From positions 10,023,501 through 10,087,500 of the forward strand of contig NC_092668.1 in the NCBI RefSeq assembly GCF_032118995.1: 64,000 nucleotides of DNA. Reading direction: 5' to 3'. Origin of the DNA: Asterias amurensis (lineage: Eukaryota; Echinodermata; Asteroidea; Forcipulatida; Asteriidae). The position numbers and the translations under genes were made by a program. The number at the start of each line of letters is the position of its first letter. Position 1 is the first letter of the stretch. The notes beneath the pieces are model-generated. The model saw only the letters and a list, made by a program, of their open reading frames with translations. It did no database searches and was not told the DNA's origin. Below, one piece after another: positions 1-9,142 of the stretch.

Positions 1-656
1 CCTGCAAAACAAGCTGAGCGGAAAGTGTAGAGGGGGAAAGGACTAGAAAGTTTACAACTACTCTAGTAATCAACCACCCACGTTGAGTTGCTCAATCCGT
101 GAAAGGCCTTGGTATTGTCAACTAGAAGACATTTTCACACTACCTTCCCTTTGATCTGTGTAATTGGCGACCCGTGTAAAAAGTCTATGACATTAAAACT
201 GACCTGCAGATTTCTTTCACACTACAAATATCCAGAGAAAGTTAAATTCCAGTTCCGTACTAACACAGAGATTGGTGGGTTAACCCTAGTCTATCTATCT
301 TCCTTCAAGTTCAAGTACAGTTCCTCTTAGTTAGAAGTTCGGAGACTCGCAAGTAATGTCAGATTATAGCAGAGTTAAATTTTACTCAGGAAAAAAAAAC
401 CAGTTATGGGTTCAGCAATCTTGAGAATTTTTAGCCTCTTGGACATATTTGCTCCTGATTCTTGTGTGAACATCTCAAAAAATAATACGCAAAATGAAAT
501 TTTCAGATGTTGTTTTAGTTTTATATACAGACAGTACATTTTTATAGGATTAAAGCAATCAAAAGTTTCCAAAAACCAAAGATATACTCCGCCTTTTTAA
601 CATAGACACTGTGGAAGAAAAGTCCATTTCGGTATATTAATATGTACATGTAGTAT
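1..656. other. non-coding, no gene seen
   Basis: AT-rich sequence with only short open frames lacking codon or motif support. No splice-bounded exon or repeat was recognised. Confidence 0.5.
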
Positions 657-1750
657 AGAAGATGTGACCTCTGACGTCACACGAAAACCATAACATGATT
701 CCCGCGCATACCGCCAAGCTAAGCTTGGGCGGTCCCTTCGGTTACCCGGTTCTACCCGGTTCCAAATTGAAAACCGGACTTGCGGTTCCACTCTTCTGTG
801 GAACCGGGTACCCGCTTTTGTCGGTTCCGATTTTAAAAGACCGAGTCCCAATTATAAAAGGCTCTGTGGAGCCGATCCTGCGACGAACCGGCTCTAGAAA
901 TTGAGGCTTGATGTTGAAAGCGGTGACCGCATATACAGTGTGCAAAGGCTTCAAGCCGACATGAGTATCAACTTACTATCACATGTGGCTGCATACACAG
1001 TGCACACACATAGGCATCTTCTACAACCACCACATGTATGCATGTACATGTCATGCATATACATGTACATGTATAGACAGCACGTTGTGATTGGCTGCCG
1101 ATATATCCATATTCATAAAAGCTTGCCCCATGCACAAAACACACAGTGCTGTATGTATGTATGTACAGGCATGTACAGGCATGTACAGGCATAGTACACT
1201 TGTATGTACAGAGACGACACACTGCATGCACAACGGATGTACTGCACTACTGATGTACTGCACTACGGATGTACTGCACTATGGATGTACTACACTACGG
1301 ACATACTGCTACACAACGATCGTACTGCCGGCTAAATCAAAGACTTGTTTAAATGCAGGGAAAATAGGTGCTCGGTGGCACGATGTCTGATTATTGGGGT
1401 GGGTATTCTGGTATTTTCTTTAAAAATAGATCGGCTCCAATTGTGTGTGTGTGAGCTCGGAACCGATGTCTGATTAACTTGGTTATTTTCAGTTAAAATA
1501 GATCGGCTCAATTGTGTGTGTGTGAGCTCGGGACGGGCGGCTTATGTTTTATATTGAATTGGAACCGGGTATGTCTCAGAACCGAGCTTTTTTTCGGAAC
1601 CGGAACCGAGCCCCAAATTTCTGGCAGCCAGCTAGAAAGTATATGCAATCGTACCATGACTACGTGTCTTTTTGCCCGGCGAAACATGACGTATTTAGTG
1701 TTTTTTTCAACAGAGGGCGGTTTAAATGTGAACATTGGTCACATCATTTA
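657..1750 (-). mobile_element. TIR DNA element, expanded copy of the 14173-14377 MITE
   Basis: The left end (about 661-718) is the reverse complement of the right half of the short element at 14173-14377. The right end (about 1620-1748) matches the rest of it in the same reversed orientation. Both copies end in GATGTGACC inverted repeats next to TA. About 0.9 kb of unrelated DNA lies between the two halves: GGAACCGG-type motifs in both orientations, CATGTACA-rich runs, a ~16-bp minisatellite (about 1240-1310) and a duplicated ~85-bp block ending in GTGTGTGTG (about 1382-1540). No transposase is visible, so it is non-autonomous. Confidence 0.65.
1160..1312. repeat. short tandem repeats (CATGTACAGG and GGATGTACTGCACTAC units)
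   Basis: About three copies of a 10-bp CATGTACAGG-like unit (1169-1191) are followed by about four copies of a ~16-bp unit with the core GATGTACTGCACTAC (1236-1302). They lie inside the expanded TIR element. Confidence 0.7.
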
Positions 1751-2375
1751 TACTACTACCATGGAGGTAAAGTTGGATCATGGGACCATAAGTAAACTAG
1801 ACAGGGGTGGCAGTTCATGTGCTGGTGATTTGTTTCTTGGTGGTTTCTTTTTAACAACTTCTAGTAAATTTGGAGTAAACTGAGGTTGCAGTGAGGTGAC
1901 AGTTTTACAGTCTTGGAATGGTTGTGTAGTCCTGTGGGGTTTGTGTTTTTTGCCTGGAATTGGGCCAAATATTGACTGGAATTATTTTGATGTTTTCGTT
2001 TACTCTGCTTCCATATTTTATGATGGGAGTGTTTTTTATTTTGGATTTTATCAAGTTGTGAGAAGCATTTTTCACAGGGGCTACTTTGTAAATTTTGTGT
2101 TTTCTGTTGGTTATTTTATTTTAGTTGTGAATGTTATTGGCCAGATTTGTGTTCAGTCCATGCATCTAGTCATTAATGATGCCTCTTGAAATAATCCTAT
2201 GCTATATAGAAACTTCAAATTTCCAATCAAAAAGACCCTTTCATAAAGAAAGAAATGCCTTGCCCTCACTCACATGAATCATTGTGATTTTATTGATAAT
2301 TACTCAAATAAACTGTTAAATCCATTGTTTTATTCTGATTGATAAGTTATTTTTGTTGGAAAAGCAATGACCTGC
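1751..2375. other. non-coding, no gene seen
   Basis: T/G-rich then AT-rich spacer with no recognisable exon or repeat. A 97-codon open frame at 1896-2189 is low-complexity (F, Y, V rich, as expected from T-rich DNA) and has no domain. Confidence 0.45.
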
Positions 2376-2540
2376 AGCCAATTTCACGAAATCCGATTAA
2401 TCCTTACTCGAGTTAGGGTATTGACTCGTCCTAATTTAGGACGGGTTCAATGCGTCCTACTCTTTGGATATGGAACTGAAACTGTCCTAAGTCCTAAGAT
2501 TAATCCTAAGATTAGGAAGAGTTTGGTGAAATCGACGGCT
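2376..2540. mobile_element. MITE family C copy 1 (TTTCACRAA ends)
   Basis: It begins AGCCAATTTCACGAAA and ends TTTGGTGAAATCGACGGCT, an imperfect terminal inverted repeat. The interior consists of CCTAA/TTAGGA motifs in both orientations, so the element is nearly palindromic. The same ends and motifs recur at 21974-22381, 29849-30017, 56093-56220, 57572-57734 and 63240-63382. Confidence 0.7.
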
Positions 2541-3782
2541 GATCAACAAACACATATGATACCATAAGTTTCAACCCTGTTGCAGTGTTATTTACATACA
2601 TGGTGTAAACTAAAATTCAAACTTTCAACTATATTTCCAGTAAAATGTAAAATAAACCACATGCAATTTTTTTTTTTGAAATTGAAGGAAGGTATAAAGA
2701 TTAATATTTTGCGAACTAATCATTTTTCTTTGAACACTCTACTCTCTAAAGACTTTCCAATCGCAGAATTAGAAGGGAAAAAAACTACTGCATACATATT
2801 TTGTTTCAGGATCCTTGAAATTTGAGTTGTTTGTATTTCATCATCTCCTGTCACCCGAAGCCAACAAACTTTTCCTGAAGCGAAGTGATTATTTGCGATA
2901 ATAATCCTTGATTATCATTACCCAGACAAACAAATTCTTTGAGCAAACTTTTGGCTTGAGAGGTGCTATTTAATTTGGGGCTGTATAGTGAGTTGTAGTT
3001 GGATTACAGTGGGTGCCATTAGGGGCTGTACCGTGGGAACTCTGCTGAAGCATGAAGGGGGTAAGGGGCTTACATACCCTGTAGGCCTAGCCTCTTCATG
3101 TGTGGGTTCAGTGGTACTTTTTCTATGGTTTTACAGGATCTATAGGCCCTTAGCTTGGATTGGAATACATATTGTACATACAGGACCCTGGCAAGCTTAA
3201 TAACACTCCAGTGGTTTACATGTCATTGTAATGTTACTGTTTGATCTTGCTGGGGAAATTCCAAAAGTGACAACACCAGAACTTCAATTCTTCTGAGAGT
3301 TGTGGGATTTTAAAGGAGTGGGGATAATTGCTCTTGTAGATTCTTTGTCACAACTTTTTTGTGTGGATCATATACATGTAGCAATGACAGATATTAATCA
3401 AGTGCCAAGTTGTAGCAGATTTTGCAGTCAGCAGATTTTGTATTTTCCGCAAAATGATTGTTAGATAGGCCTATCTGTTTTTAGAGTACTGTCCAGCAAC
3501 AAAGGCAAAAATTCATTGTTACAAGCGCCCTCTAGGCAGCTGGACGTCTTTTTTGTCTCTGTCAAATTTTATTCTTGCCAAATCTCTCCATTCTCCATAA
3601 TAATTGATATTCCTGATTGCAAGATCAACATCGACCTTCCTAACAATTTGGTGAGTCTCCTCATAAACTATGAACTCTCCCACGAGTAAGTGACTATATT
3701 TTTGAACTGCTTTCGTAATTTTGTGGAACTGCAGGCATCTCTCTACCGTTAACCAGTTGTGATATAATCTAAGCAATGATGA
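2541..3782. other. spacer, possibly including the LINE 5' region
   Basis: No supported gene. Sequence just upstream of the LINE ORF may be its 5' UTR, but no 5' boundary or target-site duplication could be fixed. An 84-codon antisense open frame at 3519-3776 starts at TTG and has no recognised domain. Confidence 0.4.
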
Positions 3783-3836
3783 CGTCCGTCAGTCCTGAAA
3801 TACTCTGCCAAGAGTCTCACTGACATTGGAAGGAAA

Positions 3837-5102
3837 TTGCCAAAAACCCACCTACCGCAACGAACGTGGGATATTCTGAGAGCTAATAACATAGCAAAAA
3901 TTAATAAGCGAGGTTGCAGAGGAGGATCTACAACACTTCGTCATATTCCAGTAGTAATGTCGCAAAGGTCCACCATGTTGAAATCTACACAAAGGAGAGG
4001 AATTGGGAACCTCATTAACATAACAACTGAGCAACCGAGGTACCATTATCAGCTACCAACTACCTTGTTATGTAACCCTCGTTCCCTCAATAACAAAGTT
4101 GATGAACTGGGCCTGATTTTGAACAATAACAAAGTGGACATTGGAGCTATCACGGAGACGTGGTTTTCACCAGACCAACCTGTGGATCAATTTAGTATCC
4201 ATGGCTACAACAGTTTTTCGCGTCCAAGAAAAGAGCGTCGAGGAGGGGGTGTAGCTCTTTACACCAAAGAATGCTTAAATGCTACCTTACTTGATAACAT
4301 AGAGGTTCCTGATGACATCGAAGCAATCTGGGTTAATGTTCGGCCTCCACGCTTACCACGTTCAATTTCAAACATTGTGATAGGAACTGTTTACTACCCT
4401 CCCAAAAGCATTATTGCTCAACCTCTGCTTGATCACATCAGTTCCACTGTTGATCAAATTCTCACTCGGCAGCCTGATTCCGGCATTATTGTCATGGGTG
4501 ATTTTAACCGGCTAGAACTGGACCCTCTTTTGTCAAATAACTTTATTCAAATTGTGGACAAGCCAACTCGTGAAGATGCCATTTTAGACAAGATCATCAC
4601 CAACCTATCATCATTCTACAATCCTGTAGAAATTAGCTCCCCTCTTGGACTTAGTGATCACCGCTGTGTCATTGTCAGACCTAAACGCCCCATCCGCAAT
4701 ACCAACACCAGCAAGACTCGAGTGGTACGGCCCATGAAGGACAGCGACGTGCGAGAATGTGGTTCATGGTTGAGTGACCATGATTGGTTGGAAGTAACCA
4801 GCACGCATGACGTCACTGCAAAATGCACGGAGTTCTATGAAACCCTCAACTGTGTGCTAGACACTTACTTTCCGAAGAAATCAGTCAAAAAACACCCCAC
4901 TGACAAACCATGGCTGACACCCTACATCAAATCACTTGTTGTCAAGCGTCAGCGTGCTTTCCATGGCAACCAACAATCGCTGTGGAGGTATTTCAGGAAC
5001 AAGATCAATCGTGAAATCAAACTTGCCAAGAAAACACACTACACAACCAAGGTCGAACGACTCAAGAAATCAAATCCGAGTTCATGGTTTCGTGAAGTTT
5101 GA
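3837..5102 (+). CDS. LINE ORF, N-terminal part: APE-type endonuclease
   Basis: This frame cuts target DNA in LINE retrotransposition. Residues are counted from the TTG at 3837; the frame is open upstream to 3783, so the true start may lie further 5'. The exonuclease-endonuclease-phosphatase fold runs over about residues 76-281. The Asn of NPRSL is at 80, the catalytic Glu of TETW at 107, GDFN at 221-224 and the terminal SDH at 273-275. A basic stretch (KINKRGCRGG, 21-30) precedes it. The frame ends at TGA 5100-5102 right after SWFREV, and the same frame continues on the other side into the reverse transcriptase. The stop is therefore a disabling mutation rather than a natural ORF boundary. 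All endonuclease motifs I looked for are present. Confidence 0.85.
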   Translation: MPKTHLPQRTWDILRANNIAKINKRGCRGGSTTLRHIPVVMSQRSTMLKSTQRRGIGNLINITTEQPRYHYQLPTTLLCNPRSLNNKVDELGLILNNNKVDIGAITETWFSPDQPVDQFSIHGYNSFSRPRKERRGGGVALYTKECLNATLLDNIEVPDDIEAIWVNVRPPRLPRSISNIVIGTVYYPPKSIIAQPLLDHISSTVDQILTRQPDSGIIVMGDFNRLELDPLLSNNFIQIVDKPTREDAILDKIITNLSSFYNPVEISSPLGLSDHRCVIVRPKRPIRNTNTSKTRVVRPMKDSDVRECGSWLSDHDWLEVTSTHDVTAKCTEFYETLNCVLDTYFPKKSVKKHPTDKPWLTPYIKSLVVKRQRAFHGNQQSLWRYFRNKINREIKLAKKTHYTTKVERLKKSNPSSWFREV

Positions 5103-5141
5103 CTAATTACAACAGGCACGAGCACAAATCGCAACATCCAT

Positions 5142-6710
5142 GTGCAGAATATTGACCCCACAGCTCATAAGGACATAGCGTCTGCTATTTGTGAAAAGTT
5201 CGCTGCAGTCGGTAACGACATTGACCCATTGGATACATCCTTACTGCCAGCCTACCTTCCAGCCAAACCAATCCCTCCTGTCCAACCTTGGGAGGTGCTC
5301 AAACAACTTCAGAGAATAAGCAGCACAAAGGCGAGTGGCCCCGATAATATTTCGGCTAGATTTATACGACAGTATTCTTATGAACTTTCTAAGCCATTGA
5401 CTCACATTATCAACGCCTCGTTTGCTCAGCTTATCGTCCCAGCACAATGGAAGAGGGCAATTGTCGTCCCTGTGCCCAAAACTTCATCAGCCAACATAGA
5501 CAATTTGCGACCCATTGCCCTCACAGATCACTTTGCCAAAGTGACAGAGCACTTCATTGCTCAACAAACAATGGCGTCGATTAAACCCAACCTCGACCCC
5601 GCCCAGTTCGGAAACATCAAGAACGTATCCACTACGCACTGTTTGATTGATGTTCTTCACACTCTCCATGCTAATGCTGAACTACCCAAATCTATATCGT
5701 CCATTCTTCTAACTGACTTTTCTAAGGCTTTTGATCACATCGACCACACAATTGCAGTTTCCAAGCTCCTCAAGTTGGGAGTTCCACCACATTTAGCCGC
5801 ATGGATCGGTGATTTCATCTCTAATCGTGAACAGTGCGTGAGGTACCTCGATTGCTTTTCGGAATGGACCCATACTAATGCAGGTGTCCCACAAGGCACT
5901 AAGCTCGGTGCCATTATCTTCCTGGCAATTATCAACGATGCCGGTTTCAAAGAGTACAATACAAGTATAAAACACTTCAAATATGTTGATGACATGACTG
6001 TCATTGAAACCCGTGATGCCAGTGTTGGATCCAACCTCCCATCTGCAATAACTGATCTGGATGTTTGGTCGTCGGACAACAAAATGCAACTCAACGTGAA
6101 AAAGTGTTTCACCATGGACATTTGTTTCTCGCGGAACCAGCCAGATCCCCTCTCATTGACTCTAAATGACAAAACTATTACACAATGTGCAGTTATTAAG
6201 CTTTTAGGTGTTTTTATTCAAGCCGACTTAAGGTGGGACACGCATGTAGGCTCAATGATCAAGCGTGCAAATTCCCGCCTTTTCATGCTTCGTAAATTGA
6301 AGTATCATTACCTAAGCATATCTGATCTTGTTGCTATATATACCTCCTTTGTGCGGCCAATTTTGGAGTATGCTGCACCCGCCTGGTCAGGTGCTTTGTC
6401 AAGTAAGCAGTGCAATGATCTGGAAAGGGTGCAAAAACGCGCATGCAGAATTATTCTTGGCAATGACTACGTGCGCTATTCAGACGCTCTACAATTGTGC
6501 AATATTGAAACACTGGTATGCCGTCGTAACCACTTGTGCCAATCTTTTGCCAAAACTCTCCCTTCATCAGTCCTAAAGCGCCTGTTGCCACAGAGGTATG
6601 ATGGTGGGTACCAACTTAGGAACTCCGGACTTCTGGGTCAGTTTAAATGCCGAACAGAGCGCTATAGAAAGAGCCCTCTCCCTCACCTCACACGCCTTTT
6701 TAATAATTGA
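5142..6710 (+). CDS. LINE ORF, C-terminal part: reverse transcriptase
   Basis: In the same frame as the endonuclease part, the frame reopens directly after the TGA at 5100-5102; 5142 is only the first GTG. Reverse-transcriptase motifs appear in order, counted from 5142: KASGPDNI (63-70), RPIALTDHFAKV (123-134), LLTDFSKAFDHID (189-201, catalytic Asp at 192), GVPQGTKLG (248-256) and FKYVDD (279-284, catalytic Asp pair). LGVFIQADLRWDTHV and the thumb/connection region follow. The C-terminal region is the usual length for CR1/L2-type elements. No RNase H domain or zinc knuckle was seen. A functional enzyme would need the upstream stop read through or absent. Confidence 0.9.
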   Translation: MQNIDPTAHKDIASAICEKFAAVGNDIDPLDTSLLPAYLPAKPIPPVQPWEVLKQLQRISSTKASGPDNISARFIRQYSYELSKPLTHIINASFAQLIVPAQWKRAIVVPVPKTSSANIDNLRPIALTDHFAKVTEHFIAQQTMASIKPNLDPAQFGNIKNVSTTHCLIDVLHTLHANAELPKSISSILLTDFSKAFDHIDHTIAVSKLLKLGVPPHLAAWIGDFISNREQCVRYLDCFSEWTHTNAGVPQGTKLGAIIFLAIINDAGFKEYNTSIKHFKYVDDMTVIETRDASVGSNLPSAITDLDVWSSDNKMQLNVKKCFTMDICFSRNQPDPLSLTLNDKTITQCAVIKLLGVFIQADLRWDTHVGSMIKRANSRLFMLRKLKYHYLSISDLVAIYTSFVRPILEYAAPAWSGALSSKQCNDLERVQKRACRIILGNDYVRYSDALQLCNIETLVCRRNHLCQSFAKTLPSSVLKRLLPQRYDGGYQLRNSGLLGQFKCRTERYRKSPLPHLTRLFNN

Positions 6711-6994
6711 TTTGCAATATAATGCAGCTTTTTATGCGCCCTTTGACTTTGCCAACAATTTTTTTTTTTTTTTTTTCCCTTCTTTTTTTTTTTTTCCCGC
6801 AACTTTCAGAACAATTTATTTTATACATTGTAAATATTTGTCTCTCCTTAATCAATTATTTCTTAAATAATGTGAAAACGGGTGATTTTTCCTATGTTTT
6901 AATCTCTGTATATTTTCCTGTAATTCGACCTCCGGTCGCCATGGGAATTTGTTTTTAAAATAATAAACCAATTATGAATGAATGAATGAATGAA

Positions 6995-7702
6995 ATTTAA
7001 TAAACCATGGTTCAGGTAGTGAGTGGTTTTCCAAAAGCTGTCAGGTAAAACAAAAGGGGGGGGGTGGGAAGTAAAAATCCATTCATACAACAAACCATAG
7101 AGCAAGGTTGATCTATGAACAAACATTGCTTCGGCCGCTATCTAGTATTGTTATCTGTTCTGCAAGGTTTAACGTTGGTGGTCAGCAGAAGTCAAACACA
7201 GGATGGCCCTCATTGGAATTATTGAGAGGACACAATTAAGGACGCTGGTTTAAGTTGACATGTATTTGCCAGTGATATTCTGCTGGGTAGGCCTATTGGG
7301 AGGGGGAACATGCTTCAGATGTGATTATTAATATTACTTTCTGTAGAAGTGAACTTTATTTCCATTTTTACTCTCTGAGTAATATGCAGTGATACAGATT
7401 TGTTTTCAGGTCAAAAGAGTTGTGAAAGAAAGGCTTGATGTGGCAAAATGTTTGTGGGTCGCCCAAATGAAGACTGAAGAATACGACTGTCACCATTGAT
7501 TTGTCGGTTCCTGCTTCAAGTAATTGGACTCTTCTGTTTTGCCATTCCATAATAAACCACTCTTGGCTTGAGCTTGACTGTGTACCCACTAAGTATAATA
7601 CCGCTGCCTTCACCCTCCACTGTGATTGCCTACCTCACCCCTGTGTGCCGAATGGAAGAGTCCAGTTGTGAATAATATATTACTGTGTTTTTCCTCTTGC
7701 AG
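6995..7702. other. spacer, no gene seen
   Basis: Non-coding. It contains a G-rich run (7056-7067). At about 7684-7702 a pyrimidine-rich tract ends in TTGCAG, a possible 3' splice site for an untranslated exon of the PH-domain gene downstream. Confidence 0.4.
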
Positions 7703-8398
7703 GTCACTCCCACTTGTGCTTTTGGAGAGAGCAGAGGACTGTGTGTGTACGTGTTTGTGCTGTCTGTAGTGTGATGAGCTTGCATGCTGCACTGAGCTCT
7801 ACATGTCTTCTGGCTGGGCCCCTGTGCTAATGATGATAGGATAAGTGTTTACAGGAGGACACCTAATTATGGAATAGCTGCTTTCAACATCGAGATTAAT
7901 GAGTTCGCTTTTCACCAGTGGCTGAGTTGTGTAATTCATCACATTAGAATGGTGAAGATATTTCCCCAGTAGCGGTTGCGAGTACGGGGCAGATTTCCTG
8001 GGGAACCGTTTTGGGCCAAGCAGTAGTGATCTGACTGTTGAACATCTGAAGAGGAGATAGGCAACAGTGGCGTGTCTAATGTATTTGTAGTGCAGCGAAG
8101 TGTTAAAATGTGCAAAGGAAACAGCCAACCTTGGACCAATTCAGGTTTGTAACTCAAACTCCAGTAACTGCAGGAAATGACTGGATATGGATTTTCATTC
8201 TCAGTAGACTGTGAATGAGAGAAGAAATATCGGTTGTTTTTCAATAGAAGTTTTTAGATTTCAACAACTGTAGAATATCATTCTGTTACGGTGTTACAAT
8301 ACGCTAAACAGACTGATAAAATAGTGAGAATCCTTGTTGATTGTACCAAGTGCTGATTCAGAAGAGGGTCTTACCGCTGTGAATTGCATGAAAAAACC
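7703..8398 (+). other. possible 5' untranslated exon sequence of the PH-domain gene
   Basis: The sequence follows a CCTCTTGCAG acceptor-like site and runs to the first ATG of the PH-domain ORF with no coding potential of its own. In-frame TGA at 8354-8356 shows that the ORF does not extend further upstream in this exon. The UTR assignment is inference. Confidence 0.35.
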
Positions 8399-9142
8399 AT
8401 GACATCCAACTTCCTAATGAGATTACTAAAGCGTGGCTCGGGGCCACCGCGTCCACAAGTTGACATGCATGCACTGTTCACCAGTGCACAGATGAGTACG
8501 ATGATCCAGCAAGGCCAATTATCGGTCCACGAACCGTGGCGGCGGCATAAACAGAAGCCCAAAATTGTCTACGCGTGCTTGTACACCAACGACTCGAGCC
8601 CCTTCATTGTGTGGTACACGGACAAAGTCCATAAGAAGCCGCGGGGCTTCTTCAATGTGAGAGGGGGGAAGATTGCCCCGGTCGGTGAGTTTAGCTTCCA
8701 GATTGCCTTCAAAGATAAGACGAGCCAGATCTACAAGTTCAACACGTCGAGTTGGGAGAAACGGGAGGAGTGGTTACATCTATTACGCAATGAGAGCCGG
8801 AAGGAGGTTCAGATGCCACGTATTGAGACCATTAGTAAAACGGACTATGACGCTAGCCAGGATGACCTGGTTGTTAGTACCGTGGACCAGAAAGCACGGC
8901 AGCAGCAACAGCAGCAGCTTCACCCACAATGGAAGGGTCATCGGCGGACGGTCAGCGCCGGGTCACCGTCGCCGCAGCGGAGTACCGTGCAGCTGCAGAG
9001 AAGCAGAAGTCAGCCGCACATTCAGAAAGGGAAGCTTATTAAGAGACGAGCAACGGTCTTAGAAAAGACGAAACCAAACATCGGACAGACTGTCAAGAAT
9101 GAGAAATGGTTTGTACGTGCGCCTGAAGTCTGTAGGAGTTGA
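8399..9142 (+). CDS. PH-domain protein, single exon, 247 aa
   Basis: The first ATG is at 8399 (an in-frame TGA lies at 8354, and a TTG at 8384 is unlikely as a start). The stop is TGA at 9140-9142. Residues about 50-131 resemble a pleckstrin-homology fold: beta strands around KIVYACLYTN, FIVWYT, RGFFNVRGGKI, FSFQIAF and IYKFNT, then the amphipathic helix WEKREEWLHLLR with the near-invariant Trp at 125. The C-terminal ~100 residues are low-complexity and basic: a Q-run (168-173), Ser-rich RSRSQPH, and KLIKRRATVLEKTK. No membrane segment or catalytic domain is seen. PH domains bind phosphoinositides or proteins, so a membrane-adaptor or signalling role is inference. The ORF is more GC-rich than its surroundings. 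I cannot assign an orthologue. It could also be the last exon of a longer gene, but the upstream in-frame stop argues against that. Confidence 0.75.
   Translation: MTSNFLMRLLKRGSGPPRPQVDMHALFTSAQMSTMIQQGQLSVHEPWRRHKQKPKIVYACLYTNDSSPFIVWYTDKVHKKPRGFFNVRGGKIAPVGEFSFQIAFKDKTSQIYKFNTSSWEKREEWLHLLRNESRKEVQMPRIETISKTDYDASQDDLVVSTVDQKARQQQQQQLHPQWKGHRRTVSAGSPSPQRSTVQLQRSRSQPHIQKGKLIKRRATVLEKTKPNIGQTVKNEKWFVRAPEVCRS

Larger units (their letters stand above)
3783..6994 (+). mobile_element. non-LTR retrotransposon (LINE, CR1/L2/Jockey group), near full length
   Basis: One reading frame runs from after a TGA at 3780-3782 to the stop at 6708-6710. It encodes an APE-type endonuclease followed by a reverse transcriptase, the ORF2 order of CR1/L2/Jockey-group LINEs. 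The frame has a single in-frame TGA at 5100-5102. Downstream are poly-T tracts (6761-6795), an AATAAA (6962-6967) and a short ATGA tetranucleotide tail (about 6974-6993), typical of the 3' ends of these elements. The 5' boundary is not defined. It is recent enough to have one stop and no evident frameshift in about 2.9 kb. Confidence 0.85.

Noticed and set aside
597..954. Overlapping frames on both strands at 597-954
   Set aside because: They arise from CCGGTTCC/GGAACCGG inverted motifs inside a TIR element.
3519..3776. 84-codon antisense open frame upstream of the LINE
   Set aside because: Starts at TTG, has no recognised domain and lies where the LINE 5' region may be; one strand open by chance is plausible.
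4990..5142. Reading the LINE as two natural ORFs
   Set aside because: The frame is identical before and after the TGA, and the boundary falls inside the linker between endonuclease and reverse transcriptase; a single mutated ORF is simpler.
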